Part shown: positions 1 to 10,466 of the stretch, one piece after another
Numbering within the stretch: position 1 is the first letter of the stretch
How the letters are laid out: every line of letters begins with the position of its first letter
DNA from: Nothopassalora personata
Taxonomy: Eukaryota; Ascomycota; Dothideomycetes; Mycosphaerellales; Mycosphaerellaceae
Direction of reading: 5' to 3'
Assembly (NCBI GenBank): GCA_033816765.1
Contig: CM066287.1
Location: forward strand, 6,262,001 to 6,326,000
DNA: 64,000 nt
The notes under the pieces: generated by a model
Database searches by the model: none
Seen by the model: the letters and a program-made list of their open reading frames with translations, nothing else
Told to the model about the DNA's origin: nothing
Program-made: the position numbers and the translations under genes

Positions 1-25
1 GATTATAGGTTTAACTAAACCTAAC
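1..25 (+). repeat. Terminal fragment of a degraded LTR
   Basis: The first bases are the reverse complement of the left terminus of the LTRs at 7175 and 8823 (both begin T(G/A)TTAGGTTTAG) and end in CCTAACA, the expected CA end of a plus-oriented LTR. The rest lies outside the window. The following bases do not resemble the leader that follows the 5' LTR of the intact element at 15182, so this is probably a solo or 3' LTR end. Confidence 0.55.
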
Positions 26-418
26 ACCCTATTCTACTCTTACTATAGAACTACGGACGTAGTAGCGGCGGCGGAGGAGGGGCTAGTAGTAGTAGAGGCG
101 CCGGCGAACTATACGCTAGTATTGCCTAGACGCTTATTCTTATAAGTACTAAACTGCCTCTTAGCCTAGGAGGAGATTAGCCGATTTATATAGGGAGCGA
201 TAGTACGCCGTACGTAGCGAGCGTAGGGAGCGCTAGCGAGGCGTAGTACTTACCTCTAAGATCTACTCGCCTAGCTAGGCGTAGAGCTTATACTACTAGT
301 CTAGAGCATCCTACTCCTACTTAGTATTACAATTCGGATAAGGGACGGTGTAGAACGTAGTATAGGAGAAAGAATTAGAAGACGAGAACTAATCGCTAGA
401 AAGAAGAGGGGACCTTAC
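26..418. other. RIP-mutated sequence of unknown origin
   Basis: About 390 bases almost devoid of CA and TG dinucleotides and full of CTAG/TAG, the RIP signature. No reading frame or domain can be recognised. It separates the LTR fragment at the window start from the LTR that begins at 419. Confidence 0.5.
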
Positions 419-800
419 TATTACGTCTCGTTCTAGGGCTAGTCTTAAAGGAGAGATAAGTTAAGTCACGTGGCGGTATTCTTTATAGAGGCTAAAGTAA
501 GCTAAGCGAAGATAAATGATAGGAATAAGAGTTATATTCCAATTAATAAGATAGTAACATAAGTTAAACGCATCGAAAATATAAGGGTTCTTAGCGTTCC
601 TAAATATAAAGGAGACATTACTAGTCTTAGTCTTAATTACTTAATCGCTAGTAAGCAAGTAATCTCGAATTACCGAGTCGCTAGTAAGCGAGTGATCTCG
701 AATTACTAAGTCGCTAGTAAGCGAGTAATCTCGTACGGCGCACGTAGTTTCTATAGCTAATAGTTAGGCGTGCCGTCGTGGCTTAATCCGGACCGTAACA
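419..800 (-). repeat. 3' LTR of the degraded chromovirus
   Basis: It begins TATTAC (TGTTA after RIP) and ends CCGTAACA. Over its left half (about 424-640) it matches the reverse complement of the 363-bp LTR of the intact element, including the stretch around CACGTGGCGG. The right half carries repeats of a roughly 33-bp unit (about 641-740) built on GCTAGTAAGCGAGTGATCTCG. Immediately to the right, 801-813 (CTATCCCCCTTCT) is the minus-strand polypurine tract expected next to a 3' LTR. Confidence 0.8.
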
Positions 801-877
801 CTATCCCCCTTCTAGCCTAGCTTCGTCCTAAAGCTTATATAAGATGATATAATGTCCCCTCTTCGCGGCCTATAACA

Positions 878-1363
878 ATGTCTTCTTTTTCTTCTAAAAA
901 CCGTCTCTAGCTCGCTAAGGAAATTAACGAATACGGTCGTCTAGTAGATCTCGTATATAACTATTGCTTCTTTAACGGTTTATCCTACGTCGCTATAGAA
1001 GGCAACTTTGGGCTTCGGTATTCGGAGTATGTTTATCGCGGGCGTAAGTATGTAAACCTATCCTAGGAGTCTCTTAACAAGACCCGGGAGGAGTACCGGA
1101 AAAAGGTCGAAAAGGATAAGGAAGAGCTTACGGAGATCTTAGCACGGTTAATGCGAGATAAGGCAATACTTCGCTAAGCTAAGGAGCGCGCGCGTAAGAA
1201 GGCGCAGTGTCTAGAGGCCAAAATAGAGGCTTCTAGAGAGATTAAGGACGTTGATTGTCCTACTACTAATACGACTATTAGCCTTTCTCCTACTATATAG
1301 TCTTCGATCGACTTTATTAATAACGCGATCGACTTCTCCGTCCCTTCTAGTTCTACTAGGTAG
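878..1363 (+). pseudogene. Relic of the antisense Cys-rich/coiled-coil gene
   Basis: Reading on the plus strand from the ATG at 878, antisense to the element's pol, gives about 161 codons interrupted only by TAG codons that are plausible RIP products of TGG. The start MSS.S is followed by a stretch in which Tyr occupies positions where the intact homologue at 21148-21687 has Cys-x2-Cys pairs, as expected from TGC-to-TAC changes, and then by a charged, helical Glu/Lys/Arg-rich segment. The ATG lies 77 nt from the LTR edge, against 75 nt in the intact element. Position, polarity, spacing and layout therefore agree, so the antisense gene belongs to this transposon family. Exact homology of the two proteins is an inference from layout, not from an alignment score. 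Confidence 0.65.
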
Positions 1364-1379
1364 CTCGCTATAGGTGTTG

Positions 1380-4300
1380 TCTCTCTTCGAATTCTTAGAT
1401 TTTTTATTAATAATTTCGTAGGTTTTCTTTTAGTTCCTAGGTATTCTCTAATTTGTAGTATCCTTTCTATTTAATAAGGTATCGCTAACCTTTCTTATCT
1501 AGGATTTTTTCGACTTCGAATTCGTTTTCTACTTCTAGCTCGAAATAGAAGCTTTCCTAGTAGGGTGTCTTAGCGTACGTAGGTTCTAATAGCGAAATAT
1601 AGAACACTAGGTGGATTTTTACATCTTTTAGTAGTCGTAGTCGGTAGTTAACGGGTCCTCGTGCTTCTTTAACGAGAAATAGTCCGACTTTCACCTAGTC
1701 TAGTTTTTTAGTCTTTCTTTTTGTTTTAAGGTTCTTCGTAAGGAGATAGACCTTATCCCCCTTTTTAAGCTAAGGTGCCATTTATCGTTTCTTATTGTAT
1801 AGTGTCGCAATTTTGTCTTAGTCGCTCCTAACCCTTCGTAATAAGTTTTCGTAGATAGTTTTTATCGCCTCCGTAGTTACAATTGCCCTTTTAGCTTATG
1901 GATGTAATCCTTCTTTGCTAAACAGGTTCGGATGTTTCCCGTAGTTTACGAAGAAAGGTGTTTCGCCCGTTGTTTCGGACTTATAGTTGTTTAGTACTAA
2001 CTATACTATAGGTAGGAGTGTAACCTAATTGTCCTATACATAGTTAATATAGTGTCGTAGATATTGTTCTAGGGTTTAATTTATTCTTTCCGTTTGCCTA
2101 TTAGTTTATAGATAGTAGGCAGTAGATAGCTTATGTTTAATTCCGATCGTAGAAACTAAGTTTTCTAGTAGTTAGATATAAATAACTTGTCTCTATCTAT
2201 AATGAAGACTTTTAGGAATCTATAGTATCGTACGAGTCGATCGAGTACGAGGTGTCCGAGTTGCTCTACATTGTACGTTTTAGATGTAGGAATGAAGTGT
2301 ACGTATTTTGTAAGTCGGTCTACTATAACTAGTATTATGTTATATTATTGTCCTATGGTTTAATCCTAAGATGTTAGTAACTTAGTAATAAAGTCTATCG
2401 TGACCTTATCCTATAGGTTCGTTAGCGGCGTCCGGAATTGTATCTCACCGTATTTTACGTATCTTACGGCCTTGTTTTTCTAATAGTGTTCTTATCGTTT
2501 AATGTATCGTAGTACTTTCTATCGTAACTGTAGGAATGCGAAGCTTCTCTAAATAAGTTCTACTATCTTAGATGTTCCGGGGTGCCCGTAGGTTAGTCCG
2601 TCGTAGTATTGTCGTATACACTCTTCTTCTCGGTCCTTCGGTACCTAGTATTTCCCCTATGCTATTAGAAATTGTTCTTCTATGTCCTAAAGAACACGCA
2701 CTATGTTATTGAACTCCTTTATATTAGCACTAAGGCTTCCGTCTAGATTTGCCTTAAGTATTTATTACTATACTAGTTCTTTTCCTTCTATGTAGTCGCT
2801 TCTTCGGCTTAGTGCGTCGGCCCTACTATTGTCCTTACCTAGTGTATAGCGGATTTCAAACTTGTACTAACTAAGCAGTTCCGACTAGCGGTACTGTCTT
2901 CTCGTTAGCTATTTAGTCGTAGTGAAGTAAGTAAGATTCTTATAATTAGAAAGAATCGTTAGCTTAGGTGCTCCTTCTGTATATATTCTCTAGTGCTACA
3001 TTATAGCGATAATAGCGAGAAGTTCCTTATTATAGATGTCGTAGTTTTATTCCGCGGATAATAGTTTCCTTAAGTAGTAGGCTACTAGGTGTCGTTTCCC
3101 GTTATGCTCCTAGGTAAGGCATGCTCCGATAGCTATATCCGATACGTCCGTTTCGATTTAGACTTCCTTCGTGCCGTCGAATAATTGAAGCGTTAGTACT
3201 AAGGCGTATTGTTCTTTTAGTCGTTCGAATGCTAGTCGTTATACGCTGCCCTATATCTATTTAACATCCTTCCTTATAAGCATCGTTATAGGTATTAATA
3301 TCTTCGAATAGTCCTTAATGAATTTCCGGTTATAGTTAGCTAGGCTAAGGAATAATTGTACGTCTTTAACGTATGTTAGCTCTAGCTATTCTCTAATAGA
3401 CTATGTCTTAGCTAGGTCGATCTAGATTCTAGTCGTGCTAATAATAAATCCTAAGAATTTAACTTCTTTCTTATAGAATTCGTATTTCTTCGGTACCGTC
3501 CGGAAACCCGTTTTAGATAGTCGCTCGAGTACGTCCTAGACCTGTCGTATATACTACTAGAGTGTCTCTTTCGTATAGATAAGGATATCATTGACATAGG
3601 CAATAACATATACGTCTAGTAGGTCTCTTAGTGTCTCGTTAATTAGGTCTTAAAATGCGGCTAGTGCATTAGTTAATCTAAAAGGTATAACTAAGAACTC
3701 GTATAGTCCGTATCGAGTCCTAAATGCGGTTTTCTATTCTTCTCCTTCCGCTATGCGGATAGTATAGAAGGCGTCCTATAGATCGATCTTTATGTACTAG
3801 TCTAATCCGGTTAATCTGTCCTATGCTTCTTCGATGTTCGGTAGTAGATATCGGTTCTTAATAGTAATCTTGTTTAACTTCCGGTAGTCTTATACGAGTC
3901 GTAGTTTCCCGTTTACTTTTAGAATAAACATACATAGAGATGCTACGCTTAAGGTCGATCTCCGTATTTGTCCTTTTACTAGGTTCTCCTTTAGCTATTC
4001 TCGTAGGGTTATTAGCTCTTTTTCGGACATTTAGTATAGGGGTCCCTATAGAGGCTCTTTTCCTAGCTAACTGTCTATCTTATAGTCCTATAGTTAGTAT
4101 TTAGGTAAGGCGTCTTCGTCCTTTCCCTCTTTAAAGAGCCTTCTCTACCTAAGGTACTCTTTAGGGATAGTTAACTCTAAAATGTTAATATCCTTCGATA
4201 GTGCGTTAGGTCCATTAGCTCTAGTAACTTCGTAACCCGGCGGCCCTACGCTAGTGTCTATCCCGGTCGAAGGTAGTTCTCCTATCCTTCTAGTCGGCGT

Positions 4301-4780
4301 AAGCTCTATTTGATTAAGCTGTCTCTTTACCTTATCTACTAGCGAACGCTACCGCTACGTAGGATTAATGTCGATAACGCAATCGCATTGCTCGAATGTA
4401 AGTACTCCTCTTCTCTAGTCGATAGCTAGATTGTGCTTTCTTAACTAAGGTATGCCTAGTACGATCTTATAACCGGCTATGTTAGTAACATCTAAGACAA
4501 TTTCCTCGTGGTGCCGTTAGATTGCTAGTAGTAACGGTATCGTCTCTCGTTCTACGCTAGGTAAGGATAATCCGTCTACCGCAATCAATTTATACCCTTC
4601 GTTCTTATATTAGGTTACGATCCCTTTAGTCCTAATAAATGCTTCGGAGGCAAAATTCCCGCTCGCTCCGGAGTCAATTATAACCCTAGTTCTATAACCG
4701 TTAACGATTACTATTGTTCGGAAGACTACTATTAATGCTTAAGCTTATTATGTGTTACATAACTCCTTTTAGTCGCTTAT
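1380..4780 (-). pseudogene. pol: RIP-degraded pol (PR-RT-RH-IN-chromodomain)
   Basis: On the minus strand this stretch follows the intact pol at 17580-21005 almost colinearly. The chromodomain segment lies at about 1500-1570, the integrase at about 2000-2700, reverse transcriptase at about 3400-4000 and the protease near 4680. Its start corresponds to ATAAGC at 4780-4775, where the intact copy has ATGAGC, so the pol start codon and the overlapping gag stop (TGA to TAA) have both been hit by RIP while the ATGA-type overlap remains visible. Many in-frame stops make it non-functional. The right-hand limit is precise; the left limit is approximate. Confidence 0.8.
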
Positions 4781-7157
4781 TCCTAAGGAGTCGATCCTTT
4801 TCCCTATTCGTATATAGAACGTCGCGCTTCGTGTCTCGAGGCCTCCGCTTAAACCTAGCGCGAGCCTTTCTATGTCTATACTTATCTTCGGTAACGTTCC
4901 TAGATCTTCTACGTTTCTAAGTAGAGTACGCGTACGTATTACACTACGTTACGTAATTTATTCGATATAAATGTTCCTAACGGTATAAGGTATCCGGTAC
5001 CTATTATTCGGCTTCCTATCGGTAGTCGTTCTATAATAGCGGTTGCTAGGTTTTCGGTCGTCTCTATAAGCGGGTATCCCTAGGCTATGCCTCGTAGGGT
5101 GTCGAGTGTTTTATCGAACTTAATAGAGTATAGCATTCGTCGTCCCCCTATTTTAGGTAGGAATTCTTTATGCCTTCTCTATAGGTATACGATTATATTA
5201 TATAGTTTCTTAGGTGCATCGATCGTAAAGGTTAGTTGTTCGTTATCGTCGTTAGTGTCGCTCTCTTCTTCTTTAGAGGAATCCTCTTCGCTTAATTCTT
5301 CTAGATCCTAGTTTTCTTCGATAGTATCTAGCCCGGTGGTTTCTTAACTTTCTTCCTATGGTTCCGGTAACTACGATCTATTCTATCCTAGGTCCTAGTT
5401 TTCTTTATCGCTTCTATCGCTGTCGAAGTAGGGTTTATTGATATCTACTTCTCGGAGCGTAGCATTCTACCTATGTGTCGCTCCTAGGGTTCCTCGTAGT
5501 TACTATAGGAAATACCCTACGCCTTCCTTAGCGGAGTAGTAGGTTTAGCACGAGTCTTAGTAATAGAAACGCTAATAAAGGGCTCCGTAACTATTTCGAG
5601 TATCTTATTCGATCTCGCAGTCGACTCTTCTTACTATTATGCTAAGTTCTCGTTTTCCCTATTAGTAGAATTCTCTAAGCTTATCGAGTTGTACTATAGT
5701 ATGCATACATCTAGAGGCGAGTTCCCCGTAGGTAATCTAGAGGAAGTGTTCTAGTACTTTATTCTTCGTCGCTAGTAATAATTTACTAACCCCTTTAGTT
5801 ACCTTTTAAAGTTGGTCTCGTGATAACGAGAGGTGTTCCTAGGGGTTATTCGTAAATATCTCGTCTATCTCGATGTCCGAGAGGTCTTATTCTAGCTTCT
5901 CTAGGATCTCTCGTTTCGTTTATTCGACCGTCTCGATTTCTGCATTTTCGGTCGTCTAGTAACTTCCCGAGGAGTCCTTTATCTAGATCGTGTTAAATTA
6001 GTATGTTCTTTTAAACTGTTATAGCCGGTTTTATAACCTAAATAGTGTAGCTTCTATTAGTTGCCCGTAGTATCCTCCTCGTCCTTATAAGGGGTCTAGG
6101 AGAGGTATGTTGCTTCCGTTACTAACTCTCTCCTCTACTCCTCGAGTATAGTCGGTACTTCCTAGTAGTCTAACACTACTCTCGAGTTTACTAGTTCCTC
6201 GTTGCATTATGTTAAACTGCTTACGGCGCACTATATTTCTCTTACCGTAATAGTCCCTTACTATGTAGCCTTCCTTACTATAGTTATAGTAAGTAAAGCT
6301 TCCTTTCGAACTCTTAGGCCCTTTCTTGCCCCTGTTCTTACTTCCTATCTTACGACCTTTCTCGGTAACGTCGAGTTCTATAGGCTGTAGTCTATAGTAT
6401 AGCTTATAGCTAGGCTTGTTATTATTAAAGTTATTATAGTCCCTATTACGATTGTCGTAGCCTAGTGTAAATCCGGCTTTTCCGGATACCTTAGAGTCGT
6501 ATCGTCGTTCTATAGCTCTCTTATAGAGCTTATCGTTAAGATTAATCGTAACTCTAATAAGGTTACCTAAGTTATCAATTCTTCGACTATCCCGTATTAA
6601 CTCGTCCTTAACGTTTTCCTTTAAGCCTCGTCGGTACATAACTTATAAGGCCTTATCGTCCTAATCGGTAAGTTAAGCGTATTCCTAGAATTTAGCAGTA
6701 TACTCGGTAGTAGACGTCTTCTAGGTTAAGTATTATATAACACGAACGGCAGTAGCAACCTCGTTAGAGACTCTAAAGACGCTCTTTATAGCATTCTTAA
6801 GATAGTTATAAGACGTAAAGATTCCGTTAGCGTTGTCGGTGCCGTTACTGTCTAAGTAGGTCCTTAGGAAGGGTTTAACCTAATACTATACTCGTCCTCT
6901 TAAGAAGATAGTAGCGAAGATAGGCTTAAGGTTCTTAGCTATAGAGTTAAATAAGAAGTACGTGTCTATCTAAGTAACCTAAGTGTCGAACTTGTCCCGA
7001 TCGCTATAGTAGAACTCTAGCTTACTAATCTTAAGGGATTCATTGCCTACGTAAGTAGCTAAGGCATTAATAGCATCGTTCGCGGTCCGTACTCGGGTAC
7101 CTCTATCTACTTTACTAGGGGCGGGTGTTCCCTTAGTGCTCTATCGATCTCCTATTC
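4777..7157 (-). pseudogene. gag: RIP-degraded gag
   Basis: Minus-strand remnant of the 673-residue gag of the intact copy. The longest open piece, 6639-6085, matches residues around the middle of intact gag (for example RRGLK..VKDELIR and YDSKV.G.AG) and covers the zinc knuckle, where the Cys and His ligands are mostly Tyr (pattern YYNYSKEGYIVRDYY). The long post-knuckle domain of the intact gag is also present: the segment near 5090-5250 is the antisense of the same LRG-rich region found at 17170-17390. Not expressed as a working Gag. Confidence 0.8.
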
Positions 7158-7174
7158 TAGAGGGCGTTTAAAGC

Positions 7175-7617
7175 TATTAGGTTTAGTTAAACCTATGATC
7201 TTACTAAGTTAACTAACGAGTTAGGTAACCTTCGTTCGATCGAGATTTGTTCTCGTCGAGTAGGAGCAAGAGGGAGAGTAGTATAAAGCAGTAGCGAGGT
7301 AGCGGTTAGGTAAGGTTGCATTCTAAATAGTAAGATTGAATAGTAAGTTAAACGCTTCTAAACTATAAGGGTTTTTAGCGTTCCTAAATATAAAGGAGAC
7401 ATTGCTAGTCTTAGTCTTAATCACTTAATTGCTAGTAAGCGAGTAATCTCGAATTACTAAGTCGCGGGTAAGCGAGTGATCTCGAATCACTAAGTCGTTA
7501 GTAAGCGAGTGATCTCGAATCACTAAGTCGCTAGTAAGCGAGTGATCTCGTGCGGCGCACGTAATTTCTATAGCTAATAGTTAGGCGTACCGTCGTAGCT
7601 TAATCCGGACCGTAACA
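7175..7617 (-). repeat. 5' LTR of the degraded chromovirus (variant R/U5)
   Basis: It begins TATTAGGTTTAG (TG-to-TA RIP) directly after the relic's gag leader and ends CCGTAACA. From about 7345 rightwards it matches the left LTR (419-800), including the 33-bp repeats (about 7430-7545). To the left of that it instead resembles the solo LTR at 8823. The shared part begins at the TAAGTTAAACGC motif that corresponds to the transcription start and self-primer region of the intact LTR. Confidence 0.75.
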
Positions 7618-8100
7618 TAGGTCCCTTAATAGGCTCTTCGAGCTCGGCCGTGCGGTAAGTAATATACGTATCGTATACGTGTCCTATGCTAACCGTAGTT
7701 ATAGTTCCTATAGGCTAGAAATATTAATACTACTACGGCCGATAGGGCCTTCTTACTACTAGCCCTACGGGGCGAGTATAATAAGGAGGATAATAAGGAC
7801 GATAATAATAAGTAATCGCGCGCTCCGCGTATATTAGCCGCCTACTACGCGCCTATCTCCTATCTACGTAGCGCCGTTATACGCCTATAAAAGTCTATTT
7901 TAAATAAATAATCTTCTCTCTACTCTTCTCTCTCCTTACCTCCCTCTCTAATATTATTACTATTGGGGGTATTTACTTAACTAAGTAAGCGAGTCTTTTA
8001 ATCCGATAGAGTATACTAAGAGTTAGTATCTTATATAGAGGTTATAGCTAATATTACTATTAGGGCAGAGGCCGCTATCAATATAGATACTATTGGATAG
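7618..8100. other. RIP-mutated sequence, possible 3' LTR of the second relic
   Basis: No coding signal. At 8101-8110 the plus strand reads GTCTCCCCCC, a minus-strand purine tract of the kind that abuts a 3' LTR, so this block could be the 3' LTR of the Gypsy relic to its right. I could not find a matching second LTR near 15 kb, so this stays an inference. Confidence 0.35.
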
Positions 8101-8299
8101 GTCTCCCCCCGTATTATTAGTAAAAAGAGGAGGTTATATCTAAAGGGTAAGGTCCTTATATCCGGCTACCGAAGGGTTAAGGCCTAAATATATAATCTAT
8201 ACCCTTACTTCGGCGCCTTATACGGCCTTCGTAGATACCTTATATTTAACTACTATACGCGTAGCCTTCGTAGATCTTTCCGCCGGCTTATACCGTCTT

Positions 8300-8817
8300 C
8301 GCTAACGCCTTATATTCGGCTACTATACGCGTAGTATTTACGAGTCCTTATACTAGCTCCTAGCTATTATACTCTTCTAGCTAGCCCTTCTATCGTACTA
8401 GGTACTATACCTTACCCTTATACTTACGCTTTCCTAGTACTACCTCTACTTTATATTCCCCGTCCTTATTAGCGAGGGGCATAGTACCTCTATCCTTCTC
8501 GCTACCCGTATACGGCTCGAGGAGGAATATATAGAATATATTATAAATTCTTAAGTCGGCTAGTAGTACTAGGCGGTACGCCTACGAACCGATAGCGTCG
8601 ATAATACGGTACGGTCTAATAAACTTCGGACCTATCTTCTTCTTCGGTAATACTAACCTTAGGTACTTCGTAGATAATAAGACTATATTGCCTACGCGAT
8701 AGCTCTTAGCCTTATAAGTCTTATTATAGTAGCGAGTCTAGTCGGCTACTATAGTCTCCTAACGCTTCGTAAGCGTAGTATATATTTCTCGTATACGGTT
8801 AACTAAGTCCACCGCTA
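8300..8817 (-). pseudogene. Integrase C-terminus and chromodomain of relic 2
   Basis: The minus strand encodes a VADQTRYYNKTYKAKSYR-like stretch typical of the chromovirus integrase tail, then a GPF/Y-type module (KIGPKFIRPYRI), then a chromodomain-like segment at about 8360-8440 (EVVLGKRKYKGKV followed by a stop, then LVR.KG..EEYNS.E). The stops fall where chromodomains have Trp, consistent with TGG-to-TAG RIP. Confidence 0.75.
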
Positions 8818-9021
8818 CTAGTTGTTAGGTTTAGTATAACCTAATAATATTACAAGTTAAGAAGATAAGCTTAATCGAGTTTATTCTCGGGCCGATAGGA
8901 AGTTAAGGGAGAGTAATAAAGTAGTAGCTGTCTTGTCTTATAGAGACTAAGTAGCAGTAAGGTAGAGGTTAGGTTATAGTATATTCTAAACAGTAATATT
9001 GAATAGTGAGTTAAACGCCTC

Positions 9022-9182
9022 TGACACGGACAAGACAGCAACAGGGCGCAAACGTGTATTAGCCTTAGTATCGAGTAAGTTCTACGAAGAAGAGAAGTAA
9101 GAAGTCGCGAGAAGCGCGTGATAAGATCGGGCCCGAGGTCACGTGACACCGAAGTGCGTCTGTGCAAAGGTAAACCGTGACA
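9022..9182 (-). repeat. 3' LTR of the non-autonomous element
   Basis: 161 bp, plus-strand limits TGACACGG...CCGTGACA, identical by eye to 10306-10466. Adjacent positions 9183-9196 form the polypurine tract on the minus strand. Confidence 0.9.
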
Positions 9183-9196
9183 CCACCCCCCCTCTC
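9183..9196 (-). other. Polypurine tract of the non-autonomous element
   Basis: The minus strand reads GAGAGGGGGGGTGG directly before the 3' LTR start TGTCACGG, as needed for plus-strand DNA priming. This defines the element's orientation. Confidence 0.8.
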
Positions 9197-9311
9197 AAAC
9201 CGCCGTACGCCCTCGTACGCGTGAATCAATCGCAATGGGGTATATCCATCGCCATTACCCAATTCAATCCAATCCAATGTATATCTTGCCGCAGCAAGCC
9301 TTAAGCGAAGA

Positions 9312-9940
9312 CAGTATCACACCGCAGTGTGCCTTGTGTCCACCAACTGTATATCAAGCCTCAGCTTGCCTCAAGTTGTATCTGCGAAGACAGTGTCACA
9401 CCGCAGTGTGCCTTGTGTCCACCAACTGTATATCAAGCCTCAGCTTGCCTCAAGTTGTATCTGCGAAGACAGTATCACACCGCAGTGTGCCTTGTGTCCA
9501 CCAACTGTATATCAAGCCTCAGCTTGCCTCAAGTTGTATCTGCGAAGACAGTATCACACCGCAGTGTGCCTTGTGTCCACCAACTGTATATCAAGCCTCA
9601 GCTTGCCTCAAGTTGTATCTGCGAAGACAGTATCACACCGCAGTGTGCCTTGTGTCCACCAACTGTATATCAAGCCTCAGCTTGCCTCAAGTTGTATCTG
9701 CGAAGACAGTATCACACCGCAGTGTGCCTTGTGTCCACCAACTGTATATCAAGCCTCAGCTTGCCTCAAGTTGTATCTGCGAAGACAGTATCACACCGCA
9801 GTGTGCCTTGTGTCCACCAACTGTATATCAAGCCTCAGCTTGCCTCAAGTTGTATCTGCGAAGACAGTATCACACCGCAGTGTGCCTTGTGTCCACCAAC
9901 TGTATATCAAGCCTCAGCTTGCCTCAAGTTGTATCTGCGC
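9312..9940. repeat. 79-bp minisatellite, about 8 copies
   Basis: Units start with CAG(T)(A/G)TCACACC at 9312, 9391, 9470, 9549, 9628, 9707, 9786 and 9865, an exact 79-bp period with almost no divergence. Because 79 is not a multiple of 3, each strand stays open in several frames, which creates long spurious reading frames. Each unit holds two short inverted repeats: CACAC/GTGTG around CGCA, and CAAGC/GCTTG around CTCA. Confidence 0.95.
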
Positions 9941-10223
9941 TCCGCCGGTGCTCCTCTTGCTGACGAGCCTGCTCAGCACCATCTCGGCCCTGAGTCTCGT
10001 CTTGTGTCTCTTGCGCCATCTTGCGCAGTCGTTCTACACCCTGGGTGTCGTCGAAATCCGGATTCCACTCTGACTCGTCTTCCACCTCACGTTGTCCTTC
10101 GGTTAGTGTGCCGTTCTGTCGTTGGCGCGCGTCGCGGAGGAACTTCTTCGTGAGTAGGTTAAGGTTCAGGTTGGGAATGAATTAGGATTCGTCTGCTCCG
10201 AGTGTCGTCTGGTTTGCGGCCAT
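9924..10223 (-). pseudogene. Truncated gag-like remnant of the non-autonomous element
   Basis: On the element's coding strand an ATG at 10223 opens a frame with one in-frame TAA at codon 14 and then about 85 open codons of hydrophilic sequence (for example LRDARQRQNG and EWNPDFDDTQGVERLRK), ending at a TGA where the minisatellite begins. Its position just inside the 5' LTR and its charged Gln/Glu/Arg-rich composition resemble a Gag N-terminus, so I infer a deletion derivative of an autonomous Gypsy element. No family domain is recognisable. Confidence 0.4.
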
Positions 10224-10294
10224 TCGGACTCGGTGTCGCACGCGCGTTTCTGTGCACACGTGGTCGGGGTGATCGCTTGCGGCGATCGAGCGCG

Positions 10295-10304
10295 GTAGAA
10301 CTTA
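10295..10304 (-). other. Self-complementary primer-binding site candidate
   Basis: GTAGAACTTA (plus strand) lies one base inside the 5' LTR and is exactly reverse-complementary to TAAGTTCTAC at 10360-10369 within that LTR. The start of the element's own RNA could therefore fold back to prime minus-strand synthesis, as in Tf1-type self-priming elements. No obvious tRNA 3'-end match (TGG...) occupies the site. Confidence 0.6.
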
Positions 10305-10305
10305 A

Positions 10306-10466
10306 TGACACGGACAAGACAGCAACAGGGCGCAAACGTGTATTAGCCTTAGTATCGAGTAAGTTCTACGAAGAAGAGAAGTAAGAAGTCGCGAGAAGCG
10401 CGTGATAAGATCGGGCCCGAGGTCACGTGACACCGAAGTGCGTCTGTGCAAAGGTAAACCGTGACA
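10306..10466 (-). repeat. 5' LTR of the non-autonomous element
   Basis: 161 bp, identical by eye to 9022-9182. It contains TAAGTTCTAC (10360-10369), the partner of the primer-binding candidate. The target duplication GCCTC follows at 10467-10471. Confidence 0.9.

Larger units (their letters stand above)
419..7617 (-). mobile_element. RIP-degraded Ty3/Gypsy chromovirus relic
   Basis: A full-length relic on the minus strand with the same order as the intact chromovirus at 15182-22125: LTR, gag, pol with integrase and chromodomain, an antisense gene, polypurine tract, LTR. Read on the minus strand, gag and pol are recognisable throughout but broken by many TAG/TAA codons where the intact relative has TGG or CAG/CAA, and Cys and His codons have become Tyr. 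These are C-to-T changes at CpA on both strands. The flanking five bases (CTTAC at 414-418, TAGGT at 7618-7622) do not match, and the two LTRs differ in their R/U5 halves, so the ends were probably reshuffled after insertion. Confidence 0.85.
9022..10466 (-). mobile_element. Young non-autonomous LTR element (TRIM/LARD-like)
   Basis: Two 161-bp direct repeats, identical as far as I can read, bound a 1123-bp interior. The whole is flanked by the perfect duplication GCCTC (9017-9021 and 10467-10471), inside the solo LTR. A purine tract next to the left LTR and a primer-binding candidate next to the right LTR set the orientation to minus. The interior has no pol, only a short gag-like remnant (10223-9924) and a 79-bp minisatellite, so it must be mobilised in trans. 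Unlike its surroundings it keeps normal CA/TG content, so it inserted after the host repeats were mutated or escaped RIP. Confidence 0.88.

Noticed and set aside
641..740. CRISPR-like array (regular repeats with short spacers)
   Set aside because: The 33-bp units are adjoining tandem repeats within an LTR, also found at 7430-7545, in a eukaryotic genome; no spacers or cas genes.
1354..1400. Possible conserved tRNA-like sequence in the degraded chromovirus (CTAGGTAGCTC, TTCGAATTC)
   Set aside because: Only 11 nt match the tRNA-like sequence of the intact element; the rest aligns better with the eroded end of pol, so conservation is not shown.
9235..10153. Three overlapping long plus-strand frames (242-274 codons) over the minisatellite
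   Set aside because: They are the same 79-bp repeat read in three frames; 79 is not a multiple of 3, so all frames stay open. The element's coding direction is minus.
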